Assembly: GCF_001688725.2 (NCBI RefSeq)
Contig: NZ_CP015401.2
Span: forward strand, 3,852,001 to 3,916,000
Direction of reading: 5' to 3'
DNA length: 64,000 nucleotides
From: Bacteroides caecimuris
GTDB taxonomy: Bacteria; Bacteroidota; Bacteroidia; Bacteroidales; Bacteroidaceae
In this document: positions 12,544 to 22,347 of the stretch, one piece after another
Position numbering within the stretch: the first letter of the stretch is position 1
How the letters are laid out: every line of letters starts with the position of its first letter
Program-made: the position numbers and the translations under genes
Notes under the pieces: generated by a model
Told to the model about the DNA's origin: nothing
Databases searched by the model: none
The model's input: only the letters and a program-made list of their open reading frames with translations

Positions 12544-12616
12544 CACGGGAGGAGAGGCTCGAACTCCCGACACCCGGTTTTGGAGACCGGTGCTCTACCA
12601 ACTGAGCTACTCCCGT
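12544..12616 (-). tRNA. tRNA-Trp (CCA anticodon)
   Basis: The minus strand folds as a 73-nt tRNA: acceptor ACGGGAG/CTCCCGT, U8 A9, D arm GCTC...GAGC, anticodon stem with loop CTCCAAA (anticodon CCA), T arm GGGAG-TTCGAGC-CTCTC, discriminator G. It lies between tuf and secE, a common placement. CCA is not encoded. Confidence 0.95.
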
Positions 12617-12669
12617 GTGTACATAATCAGTTCCCGATGGAAAACCGGGAACTGATTAATTATTGTGTA

Positions 12670-13854
12670 TTAGTCGATAATTTCAGTAATCTGACCAGCA
12701 CCTACCGTACGTCCACCTTCGCGGATAGCGAAACGAAGACCTGGGTTCAATGCTACTGGGTAGATCAACTCAACTGTAATAGTTACGTTATCACCCGGCA
12801 TTACCATTTCTGTTCCTTCCGGCAAAGAGATTTCACCTGTACAGTCCATAGTACGCAAGTAGAACTGAGGACGGTATTTGTTGTGGAACGGAGTGTGACG
12901 ACCACCTTCTTCTTTCTTCAAGATATAAACCTCAGCTTTGAATTTAGAGTGCGGTTTAATCTGACCTGGTTTACAAAGAACCATACCACGTTTGATTTCG
13001 TTCTTGTCAATACCACGCAGCAAAAGACCTACGTTATCACCAGCTTCACCTTGATCCAACAGTTTACGGAACATTTCAACACCAGTTACAACTGATTTCT
13101 TATCTTCACCTAAACCAAGGATTTCAACTTCATCACCAACGTGGATAACACCTGTTTCGATACGACCTGTTGCTACAGTACCACGACCTGTGATAGAGAA
13201 CACGTCTTCAACCGGCATCAAGAATGGTTTATCAACATCGCGCGGAGGCAGTGGAATCCAGTTATCAACTGCATCCATCAGTTCCATAACTTTGTCTTCC
13301 CATTTTTCAACACCGTTCAATGCGCCAAGAGCAGAACCACGGATAATAGGAGTATTGTCACCATCGAAATCATAGAATGAAAGGAGTTCTCTCATTTCCA
13401 TTTCAACGAGTTCCAACATTTCTTCGTCGTCTACCATATCGCACTTGTTCAAGAATACAACCAGACGAGGTACGTTTACCTGACGAGCCAACAGAATGTG
13501 TTCGCGAGTTTGAGGCATCGGACCATCAGTTGCAGCACAAACGATGATAGCACCGTCCATCTGAGCAGCACCAGTTACCATGTTCTTTACGTAGTCGGCG
13601 TGACCCGGACAGTCTACGTGTGCATAGTGACGGTTAGCTGTTTGATATTCAACGTGAGAAGTATTGATAGTGATACCTCTTTCTTTTTCTTCAGGAGCGT
13701 TGTCGATAGAATCGAAAGAACGCAATTCTGAAAGACCTTTCTTCGCCAACACAGTAGTGATAGCAGCTGTCAACGTTGTCTTACCGTGGTCTACGTGACC
13801 GATTGTACCAATGTTTACGTGCGGTTTGGTACGTTCAAATTTCTCTTTAGCCAT
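12670..13854 (-). CDS. tuf: Elongation factor Tu
   Basis: EF-Tu (394 residues) carries aminoacyl-tRNA to the ribosome. The G1 loop [10 protein letters not shown] (residues about 19-28), G3 DCPGHADY, G4 NKCDMVDD and G5 GSALGAL are all intact, and the C-terminal domains end in [14 protein letters not shown]. It is flanked by tRNA genes on both sides (Thr upstream, Trp downstream), all on the minus strand, and probably shares a transcript with them. It is the only tuf copy in this window. Confidence 0.99.
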   Translation of the reverse strand: MAKEKFERTKPHVNIGTIGHVDHGKTTLTAAITTVLAKKGLSELRSFDSIDNAPEEKERGITINTSHVEYQTANRHYAHVDCPGHADYVKNMVTGAAQMDGAIIVCAATDGPMPQTREHILLARQVNVPRLVVFLNKCDMVDDEEMLELVEMEMRELLSFYDFDGDNTPIIRGSALGALNGVEKWEDKVMELMDAVDNWIPLPPRDVDKPFLMPVEDVFSITGRGTVATGRIETGVIHVGDEVEILGLGEDKKSVVTGVEMFRKLLDQGEAGDNVGLLLRGIDKNEIKRGMVLCKPGQIKPHSKFKAEVYILKKEEGGRHTPFHNKYRPQFYLRTMDCTGEISLPEGTEMVMPGDNVTITVELIYPVALNPGLRFAIREGGRTVGAGQITEIID

Positions 13855-13905
13855 AGCTTTACTTGTTATTTATTTGATTAATAATCAGCATTTACATCCT
13901 TTATG

Positions 13906-13977
<72 letters not shown>

Positions 13978-13987
13978 GGGAAAAGAG

Positions 13988-14060
13988 AGCGGAAGACGGG
14001 GCTCAAACCCGCGACCCTCAGCTTGGAAGGCTAATGCTCTATCAACTGAGCTACTTCCGC
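13988..14060 (-). tRNA. tRNA-Gly (TCC anticodon)
   Basis: A 73-nt cloverleaf: acceptor GCGGAAG/CTTCCGC, D stem GCTC/GAGC, anticodon loop CTTCCAA (TCC), T arm with GGTTTGAGCC, discriminator U. It lies 10 bp from the Thr tRNA in a tRNA cluster feeding into tuf. Confidence 0.95.
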
Positions 14061-14088
14061 ATTCTTGCCAAAGTTGTCACTCTGATTG

Positions 14089-14171
14089 TGGGCAAAGATG
14101 GATTCGAACCACCGAAGGCGTAAGCCAGCAGATTTACAGTCTGCCCCATTTGGCCACTCTGGTATTTGCCC
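14089..14171 (-). tRNA. tRNA-Tyr (GTA anticodon)
   Basis: An 83-nt class II tRNA with acceptor GGGCAAA/TTTGCCC, anticodon stem GCAGA/TCTGC with loop CTGTAAA (GTA), a long variable arm, T loop TTCGAAT and discriminator A. The long variable arm and GTA anticodon identify tyrosine. Confidence 0.95.
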
Positions 14172-14249
14172 TTTTCAAAATCAAGAAATAAAAGAACTAT
14201 TTCCAAACAATATGATAATGTTTTATCTTTGTTCTTCGGTTTTCTTTTG

Positions 14250-14323
14250 AGCCTCTTGTCGGATTCGAACCAACGACCCCGAGATTACAAATCACGTGCT
14301 CTGGCCAACTGAGCTAAAGAGGC
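14250..14323 (-). tRNA. tRNA-Thr (TGT anticodon)
   Basis: A 74-nt cloverleaf: acceptor GCCTCTT/AAGAGGC, anticodon loop TTTGTAA (TGT), T loop TTCGAAT, discriminator U. The anticodon stem CGTGA/TCTCG contains a central T-T mismatch, a small oddity that does not by itself make it a pseudogene. It is the first tRNA of the cluster after hpf. Confidence 0.93.
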
Positions 14324-14419
14324 AAACTTACCAAAAATGCAACCGTCACGTTCTAACGCGAGCGAAACGGCTGCAAATTTAGTTATTTATTTCTTTCCCG
14401 CAAAATATTTGGGATTTTT

Positions 14420-14719
14420 TTATTTATTACGTTGCTTTTCCTTGTATTTAACCAGCTGTTTTCCGAGCGCTTCTACATCTAAATCAATTGCTTCTTCAAA
14501 TGTATCACATACTTTGCTTGCATAAAATTCCCCATTAGGGACCAATATTTTAATGCCTGCCTCCTTATTTTCAGCAACCTCTGGTTTAACTACCTTTAAT
14601 GACACCTCTACTTTCTTTATATCTTCGTAATATTTTTCCAACTTGGACACTTTCTTCTGAATAAATGCCTGCAATTGCTCTGACGCATCAAAGTGAATTG
14701 ATTGAATTCTAATATCCAT
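14420..14719 (-). CDS. hpf: Ribosome hibernation promoting factor (HPF/YfiA family)
   Basis: This 99-residue protein has the short HPF fold: MDIRIQSIHFDASEQLQAF, then YYEDIKKVEVSLKVVKPE and a C-terminal helix CDTFEEAIDLDVEALGKQLVKYKEK. HPF binds the 30S decoding region and inactivates idle ribosomes in stationary phase. It is the short form without the C-terminal dimerization domain. The start is ATG 14719, where an AGGAGG sequence lies 5 nt upstream, unusually strong for Bacteroides. It lies 16 bp after the recombinase and ahead of the tRNA cluster. Confidence 0.93.
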   Translation of the reverse strand: MDIRIQSIHFDASEQLQAFIQKKVSKLEKYYEDIKKVEVSLKVVKPEVAENKEAGIKILVPNGEFYASKVCDTFEEAIDLDVEALGKQLVKYKEKQRNK

Positions 14720-14724
14720 ACTTA

Positions 14725-14730
14725 CCTCCT
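14725..14730 (-). promoter_or_regulatory. Strong Shine-Dalgarno for hpf
   Basis: AGGAGG with 5-nt spacing to the hpf ATG. Bacteroides genes seldom carry such a perfect SD, and it decides the hpf start against the upstream open frame. Confidence 0.6.
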
Positions 14731-14735
14731 TTTTT

Positions 14736-15617
14736 TTAAGCTCTTGGATGAGCTTGTTTATACACTTTTTTAAGTTCTTCAAATGTGGCATGCGTGTAGA
14801 TCTCGGTAGTTGCAATACTCTCGTGACCCAGAAGTTCTTTTACCGCTTCCAACTCCGCTTCATTATTCAGCATCGTGGTAGCAAAAGTATGTCTCAACAC
14901 GTGAGGACTCTTCTTCTTCACTGTCGCCACTTTTGACAGGTTCCGTTTCACTAAATTATAGACTAGATTCTTGTAAAGCCGTTCACCATTCTCTCTAACA
15001 AAGAAAGCTTCTGACCTTTCCGGAATCATCTCGTTTCTTACATCAATATACTCAAGTATTAACTCGCGCAGCTCATCACCAAACGGAATCAGCCGCTGCT
15101 TGTTTCTTTTCCCGGTCACTTTCAGAAGAGAAGCCGAAAAATCTATATCCTTATTATCCAAACCTATTAATTCCGAAAGTCTCATGCCGGTAGCATAAAA
15201 CACTTCAATAATCAACCGATCCCGACACCCTTTAAATCCTTCACCAAAGTCCGTTTCATCCAGCAACCGATTCATTTCGTTCTCTTTCAGGAACACAGGC
15301 AACGGTTTTTTGTTTTTAGGTCCTTTTATTTTACGCAAAGGATCTATAGTTGTTTCTCCCTGCTTCAAGAGATACTTGTAAAACGTCCGGAGCGAACTTA
15401 GCTTACGATTTACGGAAGTTGAGGTATACCCTTTATCCATCAATGAAACAATCCATTCACGAATCAGTCCCGCCTCGACCTCTAACGGATTAAATTTTCC
15501 ATACTCTTCCTGAGCAAACTCCTGCAATTGCTTTATATCTTCACCATACGCAAGAACGGTTTTTTCAGAATAGTTCCGCTCATACCGGAGATAATCAAGA
15601 AAAGATTCTATCAACAT
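14736..15617 (-). CDS. XerC/XerD-type tyrosine recombinase
   Basis: The 293-residue protein has an N-terminal SAM-like core-binding domain (SFLDYLRYERNYSEKTVLAY) and a C-terminal catalytic domain with all tyrosine-recombinase residues: R in TGMRLSEL, K in TGKRNKQR, H-x-x-R in PHVLRHTFA, H in LGHES and Y in TTEIYTH. Its short size and the placement rpsU-xer-hpf-tRNAs suggest a housekeeping Xer protein resolving chromosome dimers rather than a mobile-element integrase. I chose ATG 15617; a longer frame adds nine residues that lack homology. XerC and XerD cannot be told apart from this window alone. Confidence 0.85.
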   Translation of the reverse strand: MLIESFLDYLRYERNYSEKTVLAYGEDIKQLQEFAQEEYGKFNPLEVEAGLIREWIVSLMDKGYTSTSVNRKLSSLRTFYKYLLKQGETTIDPLRKIKGPKNKKPLPVFLKENEMNRLLDETDFGEGFKGCRDRLIIEVFYATGMRLSELIGLDNKDIDFSASLLKVTGKRNKQRLIPFGDELRELILEYIDVRNEMIPERSEAFFVRENGERLYKNLVYNLVKRNLSKVATVKKKSPHVLRHTFATTMLNNEAELEAVKELLGHESIATTEIYTHATFEELKKVYKQAHPRA

Positions 15618-15690
15618 AATATCGCTACATCTAAAATCGTGCAACGAATGTATGAAAAGAATTCAATAATTCAAAGGAAATTACGAATTA

Positions 15691-15882
15691 TTAATCTTCT
15701 ACTTGCTGAAGTTGTTGTACGTAAACCGCGCGTTCTTTCTTAAGTCTTTTAGTTACAGACGGTTTGTCAAACTGCTGTCTGCTTCTCAACTCTTTTACAA
15801 TGCCAGTCTTTTCAAATTTTCTTTTGAACTTCTTCAGCGCTTTTTCAATGTTTTCGCCTTCTTTTACAGGTACTACAATCAT
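15691..15882 (-). CDS. rpsU: 30S ribosomal protein S21
   Basis: S21 (63 residues) is a short, very basic protein beginning MIVVPVKEGENIEKALKKFKRKFEKTG, with LRSRQQFDKPSVTKR. It binds near the anti-Shine-Dalgarno region of 16S rRNA. It is the first gene of a leftward unit with the recombinase and hpf and has a well-formed Bacteroidetes promoter upstream. Confidence 0.95.
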   Translation of the reverse strand: MIVVPVKEGENIEKALKKFKRKFEKTGIVKELRSRQQFDKPSVTKRLKKERAVYVQQLQQVED

Positions 15883-15935
15883 TTTGTTACTATTAATATG
15901 TTATGATTAAAAAATTCCGCAGTCAAATTGCGCCG

Positions 15936-15966
15936 CAAAATTACACATACTTTCTTTATTCACAAA
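15936..15966 (-). promoter_or_regulatory. Bacteroidetes-type promoter for rpsU
   Basis: On the minus strand a -33 TTTG (plus 15963-15966) and a -7 TAATTTTG (plus 15936-15943) are separated by 19 bp, matching the Bacteroides sigma-ABfr consensus TTTG-N19-21-TAnnTTTG. The position is 54 bp from the rpsU start. Confidence 0.7.
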
Positions 15967-16027
15967 ACTTTCGGCAAATATTTCTCAAAAACTATTCATA
16001 AACAAGCTATTAAATGCAGAAAGTTAG

Positions 16028-16035
16028 TATCTTTG
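16028..16035 (+). promoter_or_regulatory. Candidate -7 box for the M24 peptidase gene
   Basis: TATCTTTG matches TAnnTTTG 35 bp upstream of the start codon. No convincing -33 TTTG is seen at the right spacing, so this is half a promoter by sequence. Confidence 0.5.
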
Positions 16036-16069
16036 AAACACTTACATGTCTATAATAATATAATAAAGT

Positions 16070-17851
16070 ATGAAACAGAGCATAAAAGAGCGGGTGCATG
16101 CATTGCGCATGACCTTTCATCCCAATTCTATCAAAGCGTTCATTATTCCCAGCACCGACCCTCATCTTAGCGAATATGTGGCTCCCCACTGGATGTCACG
16201 CGAGTGGATTTCCGGTTTTACCGGTTCTGCCGGAACGGCGGTTATCTTGATGGATAAGGCTGGATTATGGACCGACTCACGTTACTTTCTGCAAGCTATG
16301 GAGGAATTGGAGGGCAGCGGTATTACCTTATATAAAGAGATGTTGCCGGAAACTCCTAGTATTACAGAATTTCTCTGCCAACACTTAAAACCCGGAGAAT
16401 CCGTAAGTATCGACGGAAAAATGTTCTCTGTGCAACAAGTCGAACAGCTGAAAAAAGAACTGGCAGCACACCAGTTACAAGTTGACATATTCGGAGATCC
16501 ATTGAAAAACATCTGGAAAGACCGACCCGCCATGCCTGATTCTCCTGCCTTTATTTATGATATCAAATATGCAGGAAAAAGCTGTGAAGAGAAAATATCC
16601 GCCATTCGTACAGAGTTAAAGAAGAAAGGTGTCTATGCTTTATTCATATCCGCGCTTGATGAGATCGCATGGACGCTCAATTTGCGGGGAAACGATGTAC
16701 ATTGCAATCCGGTCATAGTAAGCTACCTATTAATCACACAGGATGAGGTGACTTATTTTATTTCACCGGAGAAGGTGACGGCAGAAGTAGAGGCTTATCT
16801 AAAGGAACGGCAGATTGGGATACAGAAGTATGATGAGGTAGAGACATTCCTGAATTCTTTTCCGGGAAAAAACATTTTGATTGACCCACGGAAAACGAAC
16901 TATTCCATCTATTCGTCTATTAATCCGCAATGTTCTATTCTTCGTGGCGAGTCGCCTGTCGCATTATTGAAAGCGATTCGCAATGAGCAGGAGGTCGCCG
17001 GCATCCGCGCTGCCATGCAACGGGATGGGGTAGCACTCGTCAGATTCCTCAAATGGCTGGAAGAATCTGTACCTACCGGAAAAGAGACAGAATTAAGTAT
17101 AGATAAAAAGTTGCATGAGTTTAGGGCAGCACAGCCTCTCTACATGGGGGAAAGTTTCGACACGATTGCAGGATATAAAGAACACGGGGCAATCGTTCAT
17201 TATTCGGCTACCCCGGAAAGTGACGTGACTCTTCAGCCCAAAGGATTCTTACTTTTAGATTCAGGAGCCCAATATTTGGACGGAACTACCGACATCACCC
17301 GAACCATTGCCTTAGGCGAACTTACAGAAGAAGAAAAAACAGATTATACTCTTATATTAAAAGGACACATCGCGTTGGCTATGGCCAAATTCCCTGCCGG
17401 AACCCGTGGAGCCCAGCTCGACGTACTAGCCCGCATGCCTATCTGGAACCACAGGATGAATTTTCTTCATGGCACAGGACATGGCGTCGGACATTTCCTG
17501 AGCGTACACGAAGGTCCGCAAAGTATCCGTATGAATGAGAATCCTGTCATTTTACAGCCCGGCATGGTTACCTCCAATGAGCCTGGCGTTTATAAAGCAG
17601 GCAGTCACGGGATACGTACGGAGAACCTGACGTTGGTTTGCAAAGACGGAGAGGGAATGTTTGGAGAATACCTTAAGTTTGAAACTATCACTTTATGTCC
17701 AATCTGCAAAAAAGGGATCATCAAGGAGATGCTGGCAAATGAAGAAACTGAATGGTTAAACAATTACCATCAGACTGTCTACGAGAGGTTGTCACCGGAT
17801 CTTAACGAAGAAGAAAAAGTTTGGTTACAAGAGGCGACTGCTTCCCTTTAA
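16070..17851 (+). CDS. Xaa-Pro aminopeptidase, M24B family
   Basis: This 593-residue metallopeptidase removes N-terminal residues preceding proline. It has two creatinase-like N-terminal domains (about 1-310) and the pita-bread catalytic domain (about 315-530). The five metal ligands are visible: D in LLDSG, D in TTDITRT, H in GTGHGVGH, E in SNEPG and E in IRTENL. A C-terminal M24_C extension follows (EWLNNYHQTVYERLSPDL). There is no signal peptide, so it is cytoplasmic. It is the start of a short plus-strand run with the gamma-carbonic-anhydrase-like gene. Confidence 0.92.
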   Translation: MKQSIKERVHALRMTFHPNSIKAFIIPSTDPHLSEYVAPHWMSREWISGFTGSAGTAVILMDKAGLWTDSRYFLQAMEELEGSGITLYKEMLPETPSITEFLCQHLKPGESVSIDGKMFSVQQVEQLKKELAAHQLQVDIFGDPLKNIWKDRPAMPDSPAFIYDIKYAGKSCEEKISAIRTELKKKGVYALFISALDEIAWTLNLRGNDVHCNPVIVSYLLITQDEVTYFISPEKVTAEVEAYLKERQIGIQKYDEVETFLNSFPGKNILIDPRKTNYSIYSSINPQCSILRGESPVALLKAIRNEQEVAGIRAAMQRDGVALVRFLKWLEESVPTGKETELSIDKKLHEFRAAQPLYMGESFDTIAGYKEHGAIVHYSATPESDVTLQPKGFLLLDSGAQYLDGTTDITRTIALGELTEEEKTDYTLILKGHIALAMAKFPAGTRGAQLDVLARMPIWNHRMNFLHGTGHGVGHFLSVHEGPQSIRMNENPVILQPGMVTSNEPGVYKAGSHGIRTENLTLVCKDGEGMFGEYLKFETITLCPICKKGIIKEMLANEETEWLNNYHQTVYERLSPDLNEEEKVWLQEATASL

Positions 17852-17969
17852 AAAGAGCTTGTCTGCCCCCGAGCATACTAACACCCGGGGTGTCAGGCTG
17901 CTCAAGGCCCGAGTGTCGCGCAACATAGAGCTGCATGAAATAAAAAACTTTATTAGAAACAAATATTAT

Positions 17970-18491
17970 ATGGCTTTAATTAAATCAGTACGGGGTTTTA
18001 CTCCCGAAATCGGAGAAAATTGCTTCCTTGCAGATAACGCAACCATTATAGGAGATGTAAAAATAGGAAATGATTGTAGCATTTGGTTTAATACCGTATT
18101 AAGAGGTGACGTCAACTCCATACGAATCGGCAACGGTGTCAATATTCAGGATGGAAGTGTCTTGCATACATTATATCAGAAATCGACTATTGAAATTGGC
18201 GATCACGTATCCGTAGGACATAATGTCACCATCCATGGGGCAACCATCGAAGATTATGCGCTGGTGGGTATGGGGGCAACCGTACTGGATCACGTCGTAG
18301 TCGGTGAAGGAGCAATCGTTGCCGCCGGTTCTCTAGTATTAAGCAATACCATCATTGAGCCGGGAAGCATTTGGGGAGGGGTACCCGCGAAATTCATAAA
18401 AAAGGTAGATCCCGAACAGGCCAAAGAACTGAATCAGAAGATTGCTCATAATTATTTGATGTATTCGCAATGGTATAGAGAAGATAAATGA
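17970..18491 (+). CDS. Gamma-carbonic anhydrase-like hexapeptide protein
   Basis: The 173-residue protein is a left-handed beta-helix of hexapeptide repeats (IGDVKIGNDCSIWFNTVLRGDVN and onward). Three histidines match the metal-binding positions of the gamma-CA/YrdA/PaaY group: H in VLHTLY and the pair in VGHNVTIHGA. The C-terminal SIWGGVPAKFIKK is typical. A longer open frame exists upstream, but homology begins at MALIKSVRGF, giving ATG 17970. Whether it has carbonic anhydrase activity is not predictable from sequence; many YrdA-like proteins are of unknown function. Confidence 0.85.
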   Translation: MALIKSVRGFTPEIGENCFLADNATIIGDVKIGNDCSIWFNTVLRGDVNSIRIGNGVNIQDGSVLHTLYQKSTIEIGDHVSVGHNVTIHGATIEDYALVGMGATVLDHVVVGEGAIVAAGSLVLSNTIIEPGSIWGGVPAKFIKKVDPEQAKELNQKIAHNYLMYSQWYREDK

Positions 18492-19375
18492 CTCACCCGA
18501 TAAATCTAGGGGGGCTTCAGCATAAGTTTTGTCAGTGTGGACGGAAAGAACCTGATATCTGTCACCCCTCTCAGAGACGTCCTGAACGCTTTGATTTTTG
18601 CGTTGGACGATTCTGCGAAGACGTTTGTGGCTCTGTCAACAAAGGAATTCAAGCCAGCAGAAGGGGGCAGTCCGAAAATCCTGTGGGCGGTTCATGCTTC
18701 AATGCAGTCAACAATCACCGGCGGGAGAAAGTTTTCCGACAGGCGCCCCGTTCTGTTAACGGATGCAAACGCAATAGAAGAGAGTTTGTCCGCATTTTGA
18801 AAAACGCAACAAGCCATCCATCGGTTTACATCATTTAACAATTAAGCATCAAAATCCGCTTCATCCCCGATTTATGAAGCATTCATTTTCGTTTCTTCAC
18901 GGATATTAAGTAAATATTTATTCAATTTTAGAACGAAGAGGGAACGAAGGGGAAACGAAGGTGATACGAAGGTGATACGGAGAAGTGACGAAAAAGCAGC
19001 GGACAAGCGAGGAAAAGACAAAAAATCAGAATCTTCGGGAAGGCTCCGGAAGGAGCTTGTTTTTTCGTTTTTTTATCAGTCTGTTAACCAAGATTAATCG
19101 CCCGGAGTGAACCGCCGAATGGAAAACTTTGGGTACGGATGTTGCAGAACCATCCGATGTAAAAATTAAAGCATTCAGAACACAGTCCAGGGGAGTAGGA
19201 AATATACCTCTCTTTATGTTTGGATTATGCAAACTGACAGTGTAAATTCGGGCTATACCCACAGGGTTTTCAGACTGCCCCGTGAAGAGTTTTTTGAGGG
19301 TAAAGATACGATTCTTTGAGAAATCCACAGGATTTTACAGGTGAGCCAGATAAAGAGTATGACTCTAACAGGTTA
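18492..19375. repeat. Gap with degenerate, oppositely oriented repeat relics
   Basis: No convincing gene is seen. Two diverged copies of one sequence lie in opposite orientation: about 18,560-18,690 (plus) and about 19,100-19,290 (minus). Both translate in part to VLNALIF followed by D-S/G-SA, and both contain a GGGGCAGTCxGAAAAxCCTGTGGG block, but the two blocks come in opposite order in the two copies. This suggests a decayed repeated element rather than a gene. A purine-rich direct repeat separates them. Confidence 0.5.
18931..18990. repeat. Purine-rich short direct repeats
   Basis: About five imperfect 10-12 bp units related to GGAACGAAG and GGTGATACGAA follow each other. The strand is almost entirely purine. 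No coding function is visible. Confidence 0.6.
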
Positions 19376-19424
19376 ATAAAAACAGCGGGACGTTCTTTCA
19401 TCAAAACATCCCGCTGTTTTTATA
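19376..19424 (-). terminator. Strong hairpin terminator beyond waaA
   Basis: Perfect arms TAAAAACAGCGGGA / TCCCGCTGTTTTTA with an 18-nt loop and flanking A/T runs on both sides, 75 bp past the waaA stop. It can act in both directions. Confidence 0.75.
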
Positions 19425-19498
19425 GATCTTGTAAGACTGGTCTTTTTACAAAAAGCGAATTTATCGGATTCGTCTCTTTTCGCCCCTATTTCTTCTAA

Positions 19499-20722
19499 TC
19501 AAAAATTAATCATGTGCATAATCTTTTCTGTAGCTCCGGCATTACTAGTCACATAATAACCGGCATTTGTTCCGGATTCATGCAAGAACAATTCATCCGT
19601 CAGGAAACGATCCAGCAAAGCTTTCAGTTCATCATAATCTTTGATGGAATAAGCGCCTTTTGCCTCGATCAATTGAACAGCTTCCATAAATTTCTGATAC
19701 TTCGGCCCGAAAATCACCGGAATGCCATATACAGCCGCTTCCAATGTGTTATGAATACCTACTCCGAAACCACCACCGATGTAAGCTATTTCACCATAAC
19801 GGTAGATAGAAGACAACAGCCCGAAGCAGTCTATTATGAGGCAATCCGCCTTCAATACATTCCTTTCGTCGGCACGGGTATAGCGCACATACGGCCGTTT
19901 CAATTTACCGATAATCTCAACCAGATGATTCTCGTCAATCACATGTGGAGCAATAATCAGTTTCATTTCCGGATGGTTATTGAAATATTCGAGGAATAAA
20001 TCTTCGTCAGGCCCCCATGAGCTTCCGGCAACAAAAGTAAAGGAGTTGTTTCCTTTAAATTTCTCTACCAACGGGAGTTCTTTCGCTTCTTCACGGATTT
20101 GCAACACCCGGTCAAAACGGGTATCTCCCACTACTGTCACACGGTTAATGCCGATCTTCGACAAATAACGTTTGGATGCCTCATTCTGAACAAACAGATG
20201 GTCGAAATCTTTCAATACATTGCGGTAAGTTCCACCGTACCATTTAAAGAATATTTGTTCGCGACGGAAGATAGATGATACACTATATACCGGGATACGG
20301 CGTTTGTGAAGCTCATCCAGATAATTCTTCCAGAACTCATATTTGATAAAGAACGCCATGCAAGGATTTACAATATGCAGGAACTTCCTCACATTCCGCG
20401 GTTTATCAAACGGCAGATAGCAGACAATATCCGCTCCCCGGTAATGCTTACGCACCTCGTAACCGGAAGGAGAGAAAAATGTCAGCAATATTTTATAGTC
20501 AGGATACTTCGCACGAATCATTTCTATCAGAGGACGCCCTTGTTCAAACTCCCCCAGCGAAGCAGCATGAAACCAAATATACTGTTCCCCTTTCTCCACT
20601 TGCTGCCGCAGGAGTTCATACACCACCCAATGCCCTTTCATCATCTTTCGGGGCTTACGGCTAAACGGAGCAGCCAAATGGACGATAAAGTCATAAATGA
20701 CTATTGCCAGGTTGTAAAGCAT
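19499..20722 (-). CDS. waaA: 3-deoxy-D-manno-octulosonic acid (Kdo) transferase
   Basis: The 407-residue GT30 enzyme transfers Kdo from CMP-Kdo to lipid A precursors at the cytoplasmic face of the inner membrane. Features include the N-terminal membrane-associated helix (MLYNLAIVIYDFIVHLAAPF), the GT30 WFHAASLGEFEQGRPLIE motif with the catalytic-base glutamate of this family, the SVSSIFRREQIFF segment, and the C-terminal CMP-binding domain (VAGSSWGPDED ... GGGFGVGIHNTLEAAVYG). It follows gltX by 13 bp on the same strand, so the two are probably cotranscribed. Confidence 0.93.
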   Translation of the reverse strand: MLYNLAIVIYDFIVHLAAPFSRKPRKMMKGHWVVYELLRQQVEKGEQYIWFHAASLGEFEQGRPLIEMIRAKYPDYKILLTFFSPSGYEVRKHYRGADIVCYLPFDKPRNVRKFLHIVNPCMAFFIKYEFWKNYLDELHKRRIPVYSVSSIFRREQIFFKWYGGTYRNVLKDFDHLFVQNEASKRYLSKIGINRVTVVGDTRFDRVLQIREEAKELPLVEKFKGNNSFTFVAGSSWGPDEDLFLEYFNNHPEMKLIIAPHVIDENHLVEIIGKLKRPYVRYTRADERNVLKADCLIIDCFGLLSSIYRYGEIAYIGGGFGVGIHNTLEAAVYGIPVIFGPKYQKFMEAVQLIEAKGAYSIKDYDELKALLDRFLTDELFLHESGTNAGYYVTSNAGATEKIMHMINF

Positions 20723-20735
20723 AGTACTGTGTCGA

Positions 20736-22253
20736 TTACTTCAAAACCTCTACCGCACGTTTCATGCGGGCTATCGTCTCCTCTTTGCCCAATACCCAGG
20801 AAATATCGAACATGTGCGGCCCCTTTCCTTCACCCACTAATGTCAGACGGAAAGCATTCATAATATTACCAGTATGATAACCTTTCTCTGCAATCCAGTC
20901 CATAACGACTTTTTCCTGTCCCGCAATACTAAAGTCTTCAATGCCGGCAATCACTTCTGCCAATTCGGTCATACATTTTGCAGAGTCTTCTTTCCAGCGT
21001 TTCTTCACCGTCTTTTCATCATATTCGGCAGGAGCAACGAAGAAGAAGCCACATACGTCCCACAGTTCTTTAATGAAACTTACCCGATCTTTCATCATGC
21101 CAACCACAGTCGCCACCTTTTCGAAAGGAGCTTCTACACCATGTTCTTTCAGGAAAGGCAAGAACAGTTCCGCAATTTCTTCGTTGGGTTTCTGCTGTAT
21201 ATATTGATGGTTGAACCATATTCCCTTTTTATAGTCGAACTTAGCACCCGACTTGCTGCAACGGTGAAGGTCAAACAATTTAATCAATTCGTCCATTGAC
21301 ATCACTTCCTGGTCATTGCCCGGATTCCATCCCAACAAAGCCAGGAAATTAATCACCGCTTCCGGCAGATAACCCGATTCACGATAACCTGAAGAGATTT
21401 CTCCCGATTTCGGATCGTGCCATTCTAATGGGAATACAGGGAATCCGAGACGGTCACCGTCACGTTTGCTTAATTTTCCATTGCCTTCCGGTTTCAGCAA
21501 TAAAGGCAGGTGGGCAAATTCCGGCATCGTATCTTCCCAGCCGAAGGCACGGTACAACAATACATGCAAAGGAGCAGAAGGCAACCATTCCTCACCACGA
21601 ATCACATGGGAAACTTCCATCAAATGGTCATCCACGATATTTGCCAAGTGGTAAGTGGGCAGTTCATCAGCCGATTTATAAAGCACTTTATCATCCAGGA
21701 TGGATGAGTTGATAATAACTTCGCCACGAATCAGGTCATTCACATGCACGTCTTCATTCGGTTCGATTTTGAAACGAACAACGTATTGTTTGCCTTCAGC
21801 AATCAGTGCATCCACTTCTTCCTTCGGCATGGTTAATGAGTTGCGCATCATTCCGCGAGTAGATGCGTCATATTGGAAGTTAGCAATTTCGGCACGCTTA
21901 GCATCCAGTTCCTCCGGAGTATCAAAAGCGATGTATGCTTTTCCATTTTCCAGCAAAACCTGCACATATTTCTTGTAGATTTCGCGGCGTTCCGACTGGC
22001 GGTACGGACCATATTCACCACCGAAGCTCACTCCTTCATCAAAGTGGATACCCAACCACTTAAAAGATTCGAGTATATACTCTTCCGCCCCCGGAACGAA
22101 CCGGTTAGAGTCAGTGTCTTCAATACGAAATATCAAGTCTCCGCCATGTTGACGTGCAAATAGATAATTATACAAAGCTGTACGCACACCACCGATGTGC
22201 AGTGCTCCCGTAGGACTTGGAGCAAAACGAACTCTTACTTTTCTTTCTGCCAT
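20736..22253 (-). CDS. gltX: Glutamyl-tRNA synthetase
   Basis: This class I synthetase (505 residues) charges tRNA-Glu. The HIGH-like motif reads [11 protein letters not shown] near the N-terminus and the KMSKS-like motif reads [12 protein letters not shown] at about residue 250. The discriminating C-terminal helical anticodon domain is present. No gatB-type genes are in this window, so it is not possible to say whether it is discriminating. The gene is followed by waaA and is divergent from the HD phosphohydrolase. Confidence 0.96.
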   Translation of the reverse strand: MAERKVRVRFAPSPTGALHIGGVRTALYNYLFARQHGGDLIFRIEDTDSNRFVPGAEEYILESFKWLGIHFDEGVSFGGEYGPYRQSERREIYKKYVQVLLENGKAYIAFDTPEELDAKRAEIANFQYDASTRGMMRNSLTMPKEEVDALIAEGKQYVVRFKIEPNEDVHVNDLIRGEVIINSSILDDKVLYKSADELPTYHLANIVDDHLMEVSHVIRGEEWLPSAPLHVLLYRAFGWEDTMPEFAHLPLLLKPEGNGKLSKRDGDRLGFPVFPLEWHDPKSGEISSGYRESGYLPEAVINFLALLGWNPGNDQEVMSMDELIKLFDLHRCSKSGAKFDYKKGIWFNHQYIQQKPNEEIAELFLPFLKEHGVEAPFEKVATVVGMMKDRVSFIKELWDVCGFFFVAPAEYDEKTVKKRWKEDSAKCMTELAEVIAGIEDFSIAGQEKVVMDWIAEKGYHTGNIMNAFRLTLVGEGKGPHMFDISWVLGKEETIARMKRAVEVLK

Positions 22254-22347
22254 AATTTGGGTTAGTATAGGTAAATCGCGGCAAAATTAAACCTTTTTTT
22301 CCACACTATTGTTTTTTTTTGTACTTTTCGCAAAAATTTCAGTGGAT

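Noticed and set aside
12530..12601. Longer SecE start reading into tRNA-Trp
   Set aside because: The extra residues are encoded by the tRNA and lack homology; the ATG at 12529 gives a normal SecE.
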